From Glebionis coronaria (Eukaryota > Streptophyta > Magnoliopsida > Asterales > Asteraceae): a stretch of DNA of 64,000 bases. This document shows, piece after piece, positions 36,587-46,689 of the stretch. A program made the position numbers and the translations under genes. Every line of letters begins with the position of its first letter. The stretch's first letter is position 1. The notes under the pieces are model-generated. The model ran no database searches, was not told where the DNA came from, and was given only the letters and a program-made list of their open reading frames with translations. The stretch is taken from NCBI GenBank assembly GCA_025667525.1, contig CM046882.1, forward strand, positions 530,087,473-530,151,472, in the 5' to 3' direction.

Positions 36587-37279
36587 TAAAAGCAAGATTA
36601 TTGTTGACTTTACTTTTCTTTTTCTTTATCTAAAAAATATATAAACAACACTTCTTTTACTTTTACTTTTCCTTTCCTATTTTTTTCTTTTTCTTCTCAC
36701 CTAAAACCCAAAAACTAAGTATAAATGAATGCGCTTCATTAAAGCTTGATTTATAGTCTAACAAAAGAACAATGAGATAAATCACACGAAAGCGGAATGT
36801 AACTACAAAGAAACTCACAATTAGACGTTAAAATCATATCATCGAAGTGGCATCAAACTCATTATTTTATATTTGACTTTTATAAGACTCGAGTAACAAA
36901 TTCCAAAATTCAAAATTCTACATGATAGAACACCAAAAAAAATGTATACAATTCTTCTGTTTATTTAAAATTTTAAATTAGTTAAAAAAGGGGAAGTAGT
37001 GCAATTGATTAAGTAGTCGCAACTGTTGGGTTGTGCGTAAGTCATAGTTTTATTTTATACGGCCAGGAGTACGTGGGCCTAAGGGGTCACATACTTAGAC
37101 ATCGAGATCATCTTTTGTTAAGTTATATAATATAATATAGCTATATTTATTGTGTAAGCTTACTTTAAGGTAATTAATGTAATTCCATGTTTAATTATAT
37201 AGAAAGTAAAAAAGTCAAACCAAAATACCCGCCGACTGTACCCAAAAGAAGGGAGAAAAGAGTTCTTTTATTCTAGAAT

Positions 37280-38959
37280 TAATGTAAGCGTTTTGCAATG
37301 GGTTCTAGATTTATGTCTCTCGGTATCCTCTCGAATTGATCACGGCTCTAAGTGGAATGATTTGTTCTTGGTTAATAAAAAGGTGTTGGTTTGTTTATCT
37401 ATTTTGAACTAATAACAAATAAGTAAGTGTCGAAGATTAAAATTAAAGCTTTAAAAGATTAAACTAAAAAGACGAGTTTAAAAATAAATGCTTGAAAACT
37501 TAAAGATAAGATTAGAAAAATACTTGAATAATTAATAAAACTAACACTTGGAAACTTTGCAAAAACAAGAAATTAAACAAACAATTTAAGCCAAATCGGA
37601 ATATCACTAAAAGACCTAGATCGGAATATATTCCGATCTTATGATCGGAATGTATAGGAGTACCACTGATCGGAATGTAGGAGAATGAGTTGCAATCGGA
37701 ATGCTTAAAAAATGAACCAAATCGGAATAATACTAAACCACCATAATCGGAATACTGAAATGAGTACTAATCGGAATACAGTAAAACATGCCAATCGGAA
37801 TGTATAACAAAGTCCAGATCGGAATGTTGAGGAAAATGCAAATCGGAAAAACCTAAACCCTTTTCTGATCACACGATCGGAATGAGGGTGTGGTGTGCTG
37901 GTCGGAATAATCAAATCGGAAAAGGGTTTATAACCCTTTCCGATGCCTTTTTGATCCGAGATATAAGCAAGGGAATAAGCTATGGAATAAGCTAATACCC
38001 AAAACTAGCACGAATCTAATATTAAGCTGATCAAATAAGCACAAATACAACTTATCTAGACTTCAAATAATCAATCTTATAAATCAAATAATAAAAAGAT
38101 GAACTTTTTATGAAAACTTTAAAAAGTAAATAAGCTAAACTTACAAATAAGCCAATAAGCACAAGGATCTTAGAGCTTATTCGCGGAGAAACTTAAGGAA
38201 ACATAAAAAGATTAACTTTTTAAGCACGAAAACATAGATGAACAACACGGATCATAAATAATTCGTACCAAAAGTGAATCAAAATCAAGAAAGTTAGAAT
38301 GAGATTAAAGATTAAAAGCTTGAAATTAAACTTGATTAATGAAAAAAACAATACAAAATTTTGATCTAGAAAGAAAGAAAGATGAAAACTAGTGAGAGAA
38401 AGTTTAGAACTTTCTCTCTCTAAACTAGAGAGAATGAAAAAACTAAAAACTAACTAAAGACTAACTCCCCCAAATTGTGAAGTAAAGTCCTATTTATAGG
38501 CGTGTGATGGTGGGCTTGTGAATGGGCTTTGGTTTGGGCTTCTTTTCTTCTTTCTTCTTTAGTCTTTACGTTTCTTTTAAATAAACGTTTCCGACTTTGG
38601 ATTTTGAGAAGTGTCGGTGAATAATTCCAACTCGTCTTATAATCTTTTGTTTAATAGACTCGAGTTCTTCGACATATATGAATCTTCCATCTTTGGCTCT
38701 ACTCTTCGATAAATCTTCAAATAGGCACAATGACTTCAAATCTTTTGCATCTCTTGGACACTAGACTTCGTCTTGAGTCTTTTTCTTCGATAAAACCCGT
38801 GCAATCCTATGTTTTCTTCAATATTCATCCGGTTGACTCTGAAAACACAATAAACACAAAAACCACGCATAATTCCAAACAAATGATATTAAATACATGT
38901 TTTGGTCTTGTTTTAGCCAGAAATAAGTGGTAAAAGGATGGGTGTTTTAACACCTATCA
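37280..38959 (-). repeat. LTR in the 5' position of Athila-2
   Basis: 1680 bp, flanked on both sides by AGAAT (37275-37279 and 38960-38964), just as a solo LTR would be. TATA box TATAAATA at 38491-38498 on the minus strand. It differs from the 3' LTR by about 25 substitutions and some indels (by-eye count, roughly 1.5%). It lacks a PBS on its inner side. Confidence 0.85.
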
Positions 38960-38964
38960 AGAAT

Positions 38965-39066
38965 GTTTATTACTTGGAGGTTAAGTTGTAATCTTTACCT
39001 TAAATAAACCTAGAACTCAACTATATAAACAAATGGATTAGATTCGTTGTTTTATCGAATTAAACC
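38965..39066. other. Short flank between Athila-2 and copia LTR
   Basis: About 100 bp of A+T-rich DNA, the presumed pre-insertion right flank of Athila-2. No feature seen. Confidence 0.4.
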
Positions 39067-39398
39067 TGTTGGAAATACGTTTTTTGTATTTTAGAAGGAT
39101 CGGTCGCTCCAACAATATATCAATGCAACGGGCTCGTAGTTAGAACAATAGTTAGCTTAATGTTAACTAGTTATGCAAATCCGGTTCATGGTTTGCCATG
39201 GACCGGAGGCCCAAGCACATCTTGTGGGCTTCGGTATATAAACCCTCTCCTTAGATGGAGAGGGTGTTGGTTCAATCATAATTTCACATAGTTTCTTCAC
39301 TTTCTCTCTCTACTTTCTCTATCTATCTTGTGTGTGAAAATCAACCTCTATCTACCCTATCTCTCTCTAGATAAATAAAGGATTAACATAATTCTACA
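39067..39398 (+). repeat. Copia-type 5' LTR
   Basis: TGTTGGAAATACG...ATTCTACA, 332 bp, with a TATA box TATATAAA at 39235-39242, a pyrimidine-rich start region and, two bases after its end, a PBS TGGTATCAAGATCC (39401-39414) like the initiator-Met-tRNA PBS of copia elements. No matching 3' LTR was seen in the window. Confidence 0.7.
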
Positions 39399-39588
39399 AT
39401 TGGTATCAAGATCCATGGGATGAAAGCTTAGTTTTTGTGTTTGTTTCTTTTGGATCGTGATATATAAGCAATATATAGTCACGGAAAAAAATTGTGTTTT
39501 TATGGCTTAAATGTTTATCTAAACTTTTTACTATCATTTAGTATTGTTCTGGTTTAAATATTTTAGCTAAAAACAAAAAAAAAATTTG
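39399..39588 (+). other. Copia leader remnant, left part
   Basis: PBS followed by non-coding leader-like sequence, cut by the solo LTR at 39594. Sequence right of the solo LTR (42518 onward) presumably continues it. No gag or pol text is found, so the copia element is truncated. Confidence 0.5.
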
Positions 39589-40242
39589 CTTGTTGATGTG
39601 TCGTGGAATGTATATGTATTAATTAGATACGTTATAGGGTAAATTAAAAAATTACCTTTAGGAAAAAGTAATAGACTAAAATTACCAAAGACGGATTCAA
39701 TTAAACACGTTGGTGAACCAAGTTCGTTGTACACGAAGATCGAGTGAATTTGAGACGTTTTGCTTTGATTTGGACAATCGACTTGAATGGGTTTTCGGTT
39801 TTTAAACTAATATTAATTCTACCAAATTTAAATCCTAAGTGCATGAATCGTTTCCCACTTAATCTAAAAACAATTATTTAAATTAAAGCTACGTAAAAAT
39901 TTAAACTATTTAAAAATTCTATTTAAGTAAAACTTATTTAATTAAAATACTTTTACACTATTTTAAAAATCTATTAAAAACTATTTTACTTCTAAAAATT
40001 AATTAAATCTAATTTATTTAAAAACTAACTTTATAACTAATTAAATTTCTAAAATGAAATATATTTTATTTTTGTTTTGAAATTATTTATTATTTTTAAA
40101 ACTTTATAAAAGTATATATAATAAAACTATTAATTAAAATTAATTAGACTAAAAACTAGAATTCATAATACTAATAAATCTGACAGCTAAAATTAACGAA
40201 GTTATATTAAATAAACAAATGGTATTAAAACAAAAACAACTA

Positions 40243-40320
40243 GCTGGATGAGATGGTGAGTCGTTTGGCAGTTAACCGAGAGGTCTCGGGTTCGAGTCCC
40301 ATGAAGGACAGTTTTTTGTG
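40243..40320 (+). other. tRNA-derived SINE-like head inside the solo LTR
   Basis: B box GGTTCGAGTCC at 40289-40299, preceded about 30 bp upstream by an A-box-like TGGTGAGTCGTTTGG (40254-40268). The spacing fits a pol III internal promoter. The acceptor ends do not pair, so it is not a functional tRNA. A SINE body or TSD could not be defined. Confidence 0.45.
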
Positions 40321-40439
40321 ATTAATCTATTTTTGATACAGAATATTAATATTAGTAATAATATCACATTAGAACACAAATCAAATAAATCTTCCAATAA
40401 ACAACTTACCAAATATCAGATCTAGGAAAAACAGTTAAA

Positions 40440-41040
40440 ACAAAATTGCAAATGTACAGTTTAGGATGAAAGCAGATTAAACTTAAATTTACCCCACAAA
40501 AGTAAAATTGAACAAGATCCAATAGAAGAATACTTTAACCCCTAGACATCAGCAGACTAAAAAAAACAACTCTAAAAAAAATCAAATCAACACCTCAATA
40601 TCACAAAGTGATTACTCCTACTTATTAGCAGCTAATAACAAAACATATGCTTAGCAAATCAAAAATACACGTGCAACAGTAGCCTAAATTCTACCTCAAC
40701 CAGGTCAAACTAAGTAAAAACGAATATCCACCTGAATGAAACCTCAAACAAATAATCTCTTAGCACTTAAACATATAAATCAGTAAATCATTCATGATAG
40801 CAGACTGTACCAACAGATAAATTACCTATCTTATCAAATCTCAGCAGACTCAGAATTAAACTTCTCATGTATATCAGATTAAAAGTAAATCAGTAATCTT
40901 AATCTAAAACAAAACCAATCACATAATCTAAGCAGAACCAACTACATTATAACTTTTAACATAAAACATCAAAACCAAATTCACATTAATCTTATCAAAA
41001 GTTATAGCAGATAAACAATCTAAAGCAGATTCTCGAACTA
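40440..41040 (-). repeat. TCTGCT motif array in solo LTR
   Basis: Repeated AGCAGA(T/C)T words on the + strand (TCTGCT in LTR sense), at least ten with irregular spacing, mixed with ATCAGATTAA variants. It begins about 0.52 kb downstream of the TATA box, the same place as the arrays in the two Athila LTRs, though the motif differs. Confidence 0.55.
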
Positions 41041-42517
41041 ACATAAAAAAACACCAATACATACTAAAAATAAATTCATGAAAAATAATCAAGCTTAACC
41101 ATTAATGAAGAAACCGTTAAGAAGAAGTCGCGCGTTGAGCGGACTTGGACTAAACCGAGACCACCATAACTCGAATCAAACAGAAAACCGATCCAACAGA
41201 AAAATCACGAACCACAACCATCATTCGAATCAGCCGATTCTTTTATATACATTTATCAGTGGGATAAATGTTTGTTCCCAAATCTCTCTCAAATCATTCA
41301 CATAACGACTGAGACTAGATTATATGAACAATTATTTCACTTATAATATCAATATGTAATTAAGATAATGCAAATAAGTTTTTCACAGTAAATTAAAAAC
41401 GAGAGAAAAAGAAATTAATTAAGCTGAAAACCACTTTCATTAAATCAAATTGATATTACAAAACTTGTAAAAACAAAAATACAAATCCTAACTACAATTT
41501 AACATTATAACTCTAAGAAAGAAAGGGATGATCAAAATACAGGGAAAGGGGGGTTTTTTATAGGAGAACCGAGAGTGTTGGGGTGGAGGTTGTTGGTGAT
41601 GAGAAATCCATCTCGACCCTTCAATCAGCATCTATCATTCTCTCTCTTATCAGTTTATGATCCTACGGTTGAAACACGCCCTTGTTCACTTGGATCGCCA
41701 GGCTGGCATATCTTGTGCTAGTTTGGTGGTGAGGTGGCAGGTAATGATTGGTTCTTTGATTGATTTCAGGAAAATCAACCAATGAGAGAAAAGCTGTGAT
41801 GCATCAATTAGCCACGTGGATGCTTAGTACTAAGCATCTAAGTGTATATCACGCACCAACTTGCCCTGATTATTCTGATTTTGCTGCGTGAAGGCTACTC
41901 GCTTCTTGATTGGAGAAAACCTCTAATTTCTAGGGTTTTTACTGGAGATGTGTTCTTCCCCAAATTATCTCTTATCTCTCGTCTTTTTCCTTTGTTTATT
42001 TTTTCTTTTGACCAAAAATGGTTGACCAAAGAGTTTAAAAACTCTTTCCACCGTCTCTTTTCATTTGTTGGGCCTTTGGATGGAAATTGGACCGACTTTT
42101 CTTTACAATCTTCAATTTCGTCTCATGTTTATTTATTATTGGGCCTTTTGGACCCAAATACTTCATCCGTCTTTATTTATTTCCCTTTTGTAAATGGCTT
42201 GGGCCATTGTTGGGCTTTTTACCAAAAAATAAGTAATATTCTTCCAATATTGGGCTTTTGGGCCCAATAAGAACATGTAGGACCCACTTGGCCCAAATAT
42301 CCTTTATTTAGTTAAATCCACTAAAAACGGACTTGACTTTGGCTTTGTCGATCTTTTCTTCACTCTCGTGTCGAATTTGCCGGTTTTCGTGAACTTTGGT
42401 ACATACACACATCAAACAACAAAACAAGCAAATACAAGGCAATATTTAAATATTTTATGCATTTATTTATTGTTTTTAGATATAAATGATATGAGTAAAA
42501 TCACTCATATCACTTGT

Positions 42518-42853
42518 TTGGGTTGATTTTTTGGTGAAAAGTTTTTCAAATTTTTCGTCGAAAATTTGGAAAAGTTTGCATTTTTAGAGTTTTTTAGAGG
42601 TTATAATACTTGAAAGTACAACCTTTTTCGTTGGATTAGATAAAAAAACGTTGCCTTTTAGAAGATTGCATTTTTTGTCCTTATTGCGGTTCTACAAAAC
42701 CATGATTAGCCGAGATAAGCCTTGAACCGAGGTAGTGAGTTTTCGAACTGGGATAGTGTTCTAGTCTAGAACCGAGATAAGAATAGGTTGACGCGAGAAA
42801 ACAGTTTCGGGGACATTTTTCGCACGAAAGGAAAGGTGGAGGTGGAGGTCGGC
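42518..42853 (+). other. Presumed continuation of copia leader / flank of the Tat element
   Basis: Non-coding. It holds short repeats of CCGAG(A/G)TA words near 42710-42790. The boundary with the Tat LTR is not certain. Confidence 0.35.
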
Positions 42854-43592
42854 TGTCATGAAGGGGTCGACTGGAAAGGACGAAATTGCCTCATGTGCAT
42901 GACACGTGAAGGAGATAATGGGAGTTAACGCTGAAAAGTTAAAATTTAACGTGTAAAGGTGTTCGCGTATATTGCCGCTCGGCCATATCTACGTACCAGC
43001 CATCTTCTAGAAGCAAGATTGGCCGTACGGCCTGGCAGACCGGCCCACCTACCAAGCGCAAGTCTAGAGGGAATCCTCGAAGGCGGTGTCAATGCATTGG
43101 GAAGGAACGACGCACCCTATTATCCAGTGGACACTCGCCTGGCGCTCGGATAGAAGGCTCATCCGCCTGCACACCTTAAAGTAGGACAGATTCCCTCGGG
43201 AACAACCGGTGCATCCTTTTACCCAGAGGCCTCGCATAGTCTGCTGGACCAAGGGTTGGCCTGTCAGGTCACAAGGCTCAAGGAATGCTACCTCCAAGGA
43301 GCTACAGTCCGCTACGGTGTTCTCAACACTATAAATACCCCCTCATTCAATGTAGGTCAGATATTCTCTCACTCATATTTATTACACACACTGCATTGGC
43401 CCTTCGGCTCTACATATTATTGGCCATCCGGCTCAATCAGATTCTTACTCTCACACCGGAGTTTGTCTCGGGCCTCCCACCCGAGGCGAGCTAACGTCTG
43501 CTACTTTCTTATAGGCTTGTGGAGAGGAAGACCCAGACGACCCAAAGGCATTCTCGGCCCATTTAGTGGCCCAACGGACTTTTGCATCTACA
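42854..43592 (+). repeat. Tat element 5' LTR (left end uncertain)
   Basis: The right end CATCTACA lies three bases before the PBS. The left end is placed at TGTCATGAAGGGG, where base composition changes and a TG occurs, but without a partner LTR or TSD this is a guess. It contains a TATA box at 43330. Confidence 0.45.
43330..43337 (+). promoter_or_regulatory. TATA box of Tat LTR
   Basis: TATAAATA, continuing as TATAAATACCCC. The same 12-mer occurs upstream of the antisense gene on the minus strand near 63740. Confidence 0.65.
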
Positions 43593-43595
43593 AAC

Positions 43596-43612
43596 TGGAG
43601 CCATCCGTGGGA
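43596..43612 (+). other. PBS-like site of Tat element
   Basis: TGGAGCCATCCGTGGGA resembles the TGGCGCCGTCTGTGGGA-type PBS of Tat elements with a few substitutions. Confidence 0.65.
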
Positions 43613-43643
43613 CCTTAAATTCGATCTACCTAGTAGCAAAAGA

Positions 43644-44531
43644 ATGGCGGGTCCTACCCCAACATCACCTGAAATCGAAATTCATGATGACAACCACAAC
43701 AACCTCACGAATGAAGAAATCATTGAGGGTCACCTATCGGCCTTAAAAGAGTTAATAAAAGACAAAATCAACCGGGATTACATAAAGCCAAGGCTAATCA
43801 GTTTTGACGAAGGGGAGGAACGTTCGGGAGATAAAGGAAAGAAGAAGGAAAGCCAAGACGATGGAGAGAAAAGCTAAGGAAAGAAGGTGGCAGATGATGA
43901 TTTGGGAAAACCTTTCAAATCATTGGCCAAGTGTCCTCTCAGCCGAAGGATCATTGAATACTCAACTCCTAGCCACAGGATGCCATCCAACGTTAGGATT
44001 TACGCGGGGACGGGAGATCCGGCTGATCACATCAACCATTTTAAAGGGATGGGGAACCAGGGGGAATGACCCATGCCCGTATGGTGCCGAATGTTCCAAC
44101 AAACACTAGATGACAAGGCCAGAGCTTGGTTTGACGAATTGACGTCAAGAAGCATAGATGATTGGGATGATTTGGACGCCAAGTTCCTCACACGGTTTGG
44201 AATGCTGAAGGCGTGTGCGAAGGACCCCACTGAGACCACGAAGATCATCCGAAAGGCCAACGAGAGCCTACGGATGTTCAAAGAAAGGTGGGTAAGTGAA
44301 TCCAATTCCATTCCAAATGTGCCTGACCTCATGAGGATCTATTCATTTATGGGTTCACACAAATGTCCTGGTCTGGCCAAGCGGTTTGCTGAAAGCATAC
44401 CCAAGACGGTGGATGAGATGCTGAAGCATGTGGACGACTTTGTTCGTGCTGAAACAGCATTTAGAGATGCCAAGCTGCCTAGAGGAGAGTATATCCAGGG
44501 GGGACAGTTCCCTGACGGGCCAGAGGTATGA
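43644..44531 (+). pseudogene. gag: Tat gag, N-terminal and capsid part, two nonsense codons
   Basis: ATG at 43644 (MAGPTPTSPEIEIHDD). Stop TAA at 43875-43877 and TGA at 44067-44069 lie in one otherwise continuous frame. The capsid-like gag domain is clear: YAGTGDPADHINHFKGM, then DDKARAWFDELTSRSIDDW and AKFLTRF, through to HVDDFVRAETAFRDAK. The frame is lost near 44500-44530, where the next frame takes over. The acidic/basic charged segment at residues 60-80 is usual between the N-terminus and the capsid. It cannot make a full Gag. Confidence 0.85.
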
Positions 44532-45829
44532 CCGTTCCCAGAAAAAGGGTTTTGGAGGAAGAAGAGGGGGAGGCCGAGGGGCCTATCAAAACAGAGACCC
44601 TTACACCCAACCCTATACCTTGCCTTACCGTCATCCGCAGCGCCCACAAGAGGTGAATCGAATATTCACCCTAGAAGACTTGTCCAGCTCACCGAAGGAA
44701 ATTTTGGCAGCAGAACACCAACTAAACCTTCCGGCTCCACCTCCCTTGGTGGGAACACCAAAAAAGGAGAACATGGACAGATATTGTGACTATCATTGTG
44801 CGAAGGGACACTATACGAATGACTGCTTTCAGCTGAGGAGACAGTTGGAGGCCGCCTTGGAGTCTGGAAAGCTCAACCACTTGATTAAAGACGTGAGGCA
44901 GAAAGGAAAGGGCGGCCAGAAGGGCCACCCTCAAAAGGCCAAAGTGATCAATATGGTGTCGGGACATAGTGATAATCGAAAGAGGAAGTCGATGTGGGTG
45001 AACGAGGACTGGATGAACGTCCCGATAACATTCCCACCGTGCCCAGACGAGGATTTGTCAGAAGAAGCGATTGTGATAGAGGCCGAGGTCGAAGGGTACT
45101 TGGTAAGGAGGGTATATGTGGACGGTGGTGCGTCTGTGGAGATAATGTATGAGCACTGTTTTAACAGCCTTCACCCAAGCATACAAGCTTGGATGACTAA
45201 GACGCACAACACGGTGTCAGGATTCTCGGGGGAAAGTGTGAAGCCGTTGGGAAAGATAGAGTTGGAGGTGTGCTTCGGGGATGGAGGGTTGTTCCGAAGG
45301 GCCATGATGAGATTCACCGTCATACCCGCCCCCTCCCCATACAATATCATCCTAGGAAGACCAGGGATAAGAAGGATAAGGGCCATCCTATCTACCATCC
45401 ATGCCATGATGAAATTCCCAACACCTCGAGGTATTACAACTCTTGTTACATCATCTTCAATTATTAATGAATGCAGAGAGATAGGAAAGAGGAAAATGGC
45501 AAAAGAAGAGCCAGAGAAGGGAGATCACCAAGCCGTCAACCTAACAGAGGAAGTAATGATCAACCCGGCCTTCCCCGACCAACTGGTCACGATTGGGGGA
45601 AACTTGTCAAAAGAAGGTTCAGAACAGTTAAAACAATTGCTAAAGAAAAACCTAGATGTCTTTGCATGGGAGCCGCAAGACATGATCGGAGTACCAAGAA
45701 GGATCGCCCAACACAAGCTCAATGTGAATCCCTCGGTAGCACCGGTGAGCCAAAAACGGAGGGTATTATCTGCCGAAAAAAGCGAAGTTGTGGCCAAGGA
45801 AGTGGAAGAATGGGTAAAAGCAGGGATCG
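44490..45829 (+). pseudogene. pol: Tat gag C-terminus, zinc-knuckle-like motif and protease
   Basis: After the frameshift it reads openly for more than 400 residues. An Arg/Gly-rich segment (GGRRGGGRGAYQNRD) precedes a zinc-binding-like RYCDYHCAKGHYTNDCFQLR. PR has VYVDGGASVEIMYEHCF near 45120 and ends with NIILGRPGIRR. The linker to RT (KNLDVFAWEPQDMIGV, EWVKAGIV) runs to the TRIM insertion at 45829. The DGGAS active site is the Tat-type form. The last residues of the longer open frame come from the inserted LTR. Confidence 0.85.
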
Positions 45830-46344
45830 TGATGTGGGAGCATTATTTTATGTCTACTGAAGATTATGTTTGTGTCTACATTTTATTTAGTTTCCTTAAA
45901 TGACACAGGAGGTTTAATTTATGTCTGATGGAGATTAGTTTTTATGTCAGTATTTTATTTAGTTTTCTTAATTTCTTTTTCTAGAATAATTTGTTAACTT
46001 TTTCTCCAAGTTTAGTTTATCTAATAAAAATAGGGCTTGAGGTTTATTGTATTCAGTTTTGAGTTATGAATAAAAATTACAGACTTTTAGTCTTTTGTTA
46101 ATCAACTTAAATCCAAGTTAGGGTTTATTGTTCGATTTCATCCAAATAATCGGGTATTCATTGAATCAACGATTGTTGGAGTTTACCTGATTATCGGTAT
46201 TCTTTTTGAATCAACGATAGTTGGAAGAAATTGTTTCTAGCATTCATTGGAATCAATAGATCCAATTTATCTATCTTTGATTGTTTCTGGTATTGCCTAG
46301 GAATCAACAGATTCAATTATTTATCCTAGTTTTACGCTACATCA
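45830..46344 (+). repeat. TRIM-like element 5' LTR
   Basis: 515 bp, TGATGTGGGAGC...GCTACATCA. Differs from the 3' LTR by about 14 substitutions (by eye, under 3%). Contains short internal repeats of GAATCAACGAT-type words near 46160-46310. Confidence 0.9.
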
Positions 46345-46376
46345 GTTGGTATCAAGAGCCGAAGTTCCTGATTAAG

Positions 46377-46667
46377 ATGTTAGAATATCCATTTTTTGAG
46401 AGTGATGGTTTATCTTCTGATGAATTGGAAGATTATGGTGCATTTAATGATGATTATGATGGACCTCCCATATTTGATGAATATGAAGAAGAACCAATTC
46501 TAGTTTATGATACATATATTGAATATGTCATTGAGAAAAAAGAATTTGGTGAAGAACAAGAAGACATTGAAGACACCGTAATTGTGGCTAATAATCGTTG
46601 TTCTACAATGATCCAAACTATCATGGTCGATGCATTCGGTTTTAGGACAATCAAGACTCGAGGTTGA
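46377..46667 (+). CDS. Small acidic ORF of the TRIM-like element
   Basis: ATG 30 bp after the start of the PBS, 96 residues, ending at TGA just before the PPT. It fills almost the whole interior. The protein is strongly acidic (ELEDYGAFNDDYDGPP, FDEYEEEPILVYD, EEQEDIED) with a short basic C-terminus. I do not recognise a domain. The FDEYEEEP-like text resembles the acidic linker found in some plant gypsy Gag proteins, so it may be a captured gag fragment. Whether it is translated is unknown; the open frame with start right after the PBS and stop right before the PPT argues for conservation. Confidence 0.5.
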   Translation: MLEYPFFESDGLSSDELEDYGAFNDDYDGPPIFDEYEEEPILVYDTYIEYVIEKKEFGEEQEDIEDTVIVANNRCSTMIQTIMVDAFGFRTIKTRG

Positions 46668-46689
46668 GTCTTTTTAAAGAAGGGGAGAA

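Larger units (their letters stand above)
16729..38959 (-). mobile_element. Athila-2: Athila-lineage retrotransposon, host of a nested chromovirus
   Basis: Read on the minus strand: 5' LTR (38959-37280), gag-PR (35757-33315), interruption by the Tekay-type element (33309-23599 plus TSD), RT (23593-22175), RNase H-INT (22156-20354), 3' untranslated part, PPT, 3' LTR (18414-16729). AGAAT flanks both outer ends (16724-16728 and 38960-38964), as a 5-bp TSD. Abnormal point: between the 5' LTR and gag the leader and PBS are absent and a copy of the outer left flank is present instead (35758-37279). Apart from that and the nested insertion, I see one nonsense codon in pol. Confidence 0.88.
35758..38959. 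repeat. Long direct repeat, copy 2 (misplaced flank + MITE + TSD + LTR)
   Basis: A copy of 15215-18414 in the same orientation. Here the flank, including its AGAAT (37275-37279), lies between Athila-2 gag and the 5' LTR, where the leader and PBS should be. The left joint has short homology: AACTGGC (35754-35760) against AACCGGC at copy 1 (15211-15217). Confidence 0.9.
39594..42512 (-). repeat. Solo LTR of an Athila/Tat-like element
   Basis: On the minus strand it starts TGATATGAGTGATTTTACTC, similar in design to the Athila-2 LTR start, and ends CCACGACACATCA. It is flanked by a 5-bp TSD CTTGT at 39589-39593 and 42513-42517. There is no internal region, so it is a solo LTR left by LTR-LTR recombination. 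Length 2.92 kb. A TATA box (TATAAAAA) lies at 41555-41562 on the minus strand. ORFs inside (for example 41842-42270) are not genes. Confidence 0.82.

Noticed and set aside
35758..38959. Treating the 3.2-kb block as one long LTR with a MITE inside, shared by both ends of Athila-2
   Set aside because: No PBS follows the supposed LTR end at 35758; AGAAT lies exactly at the edges of the inner 1.68-kb part; and the Athila-1 LTR ends by homology at the corresponding inner point.
40243..40320. Functional tRNA gene
   Set aside because: The B box is good, but acceptor and anticodon stems cannot be drawn.
41842..42270. 142-residue ORF as a host gene
   Set aside because: It lies inside the solo LTR, is rich in Phe/Leu/Ser as expected for random T-rich sequence, and lacks domain text.
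42959..43618. ORFs in the Tat LTR region as genes
   Set aside because: They overlap each other in several frames inside the LTR and cross its end and the PBS.
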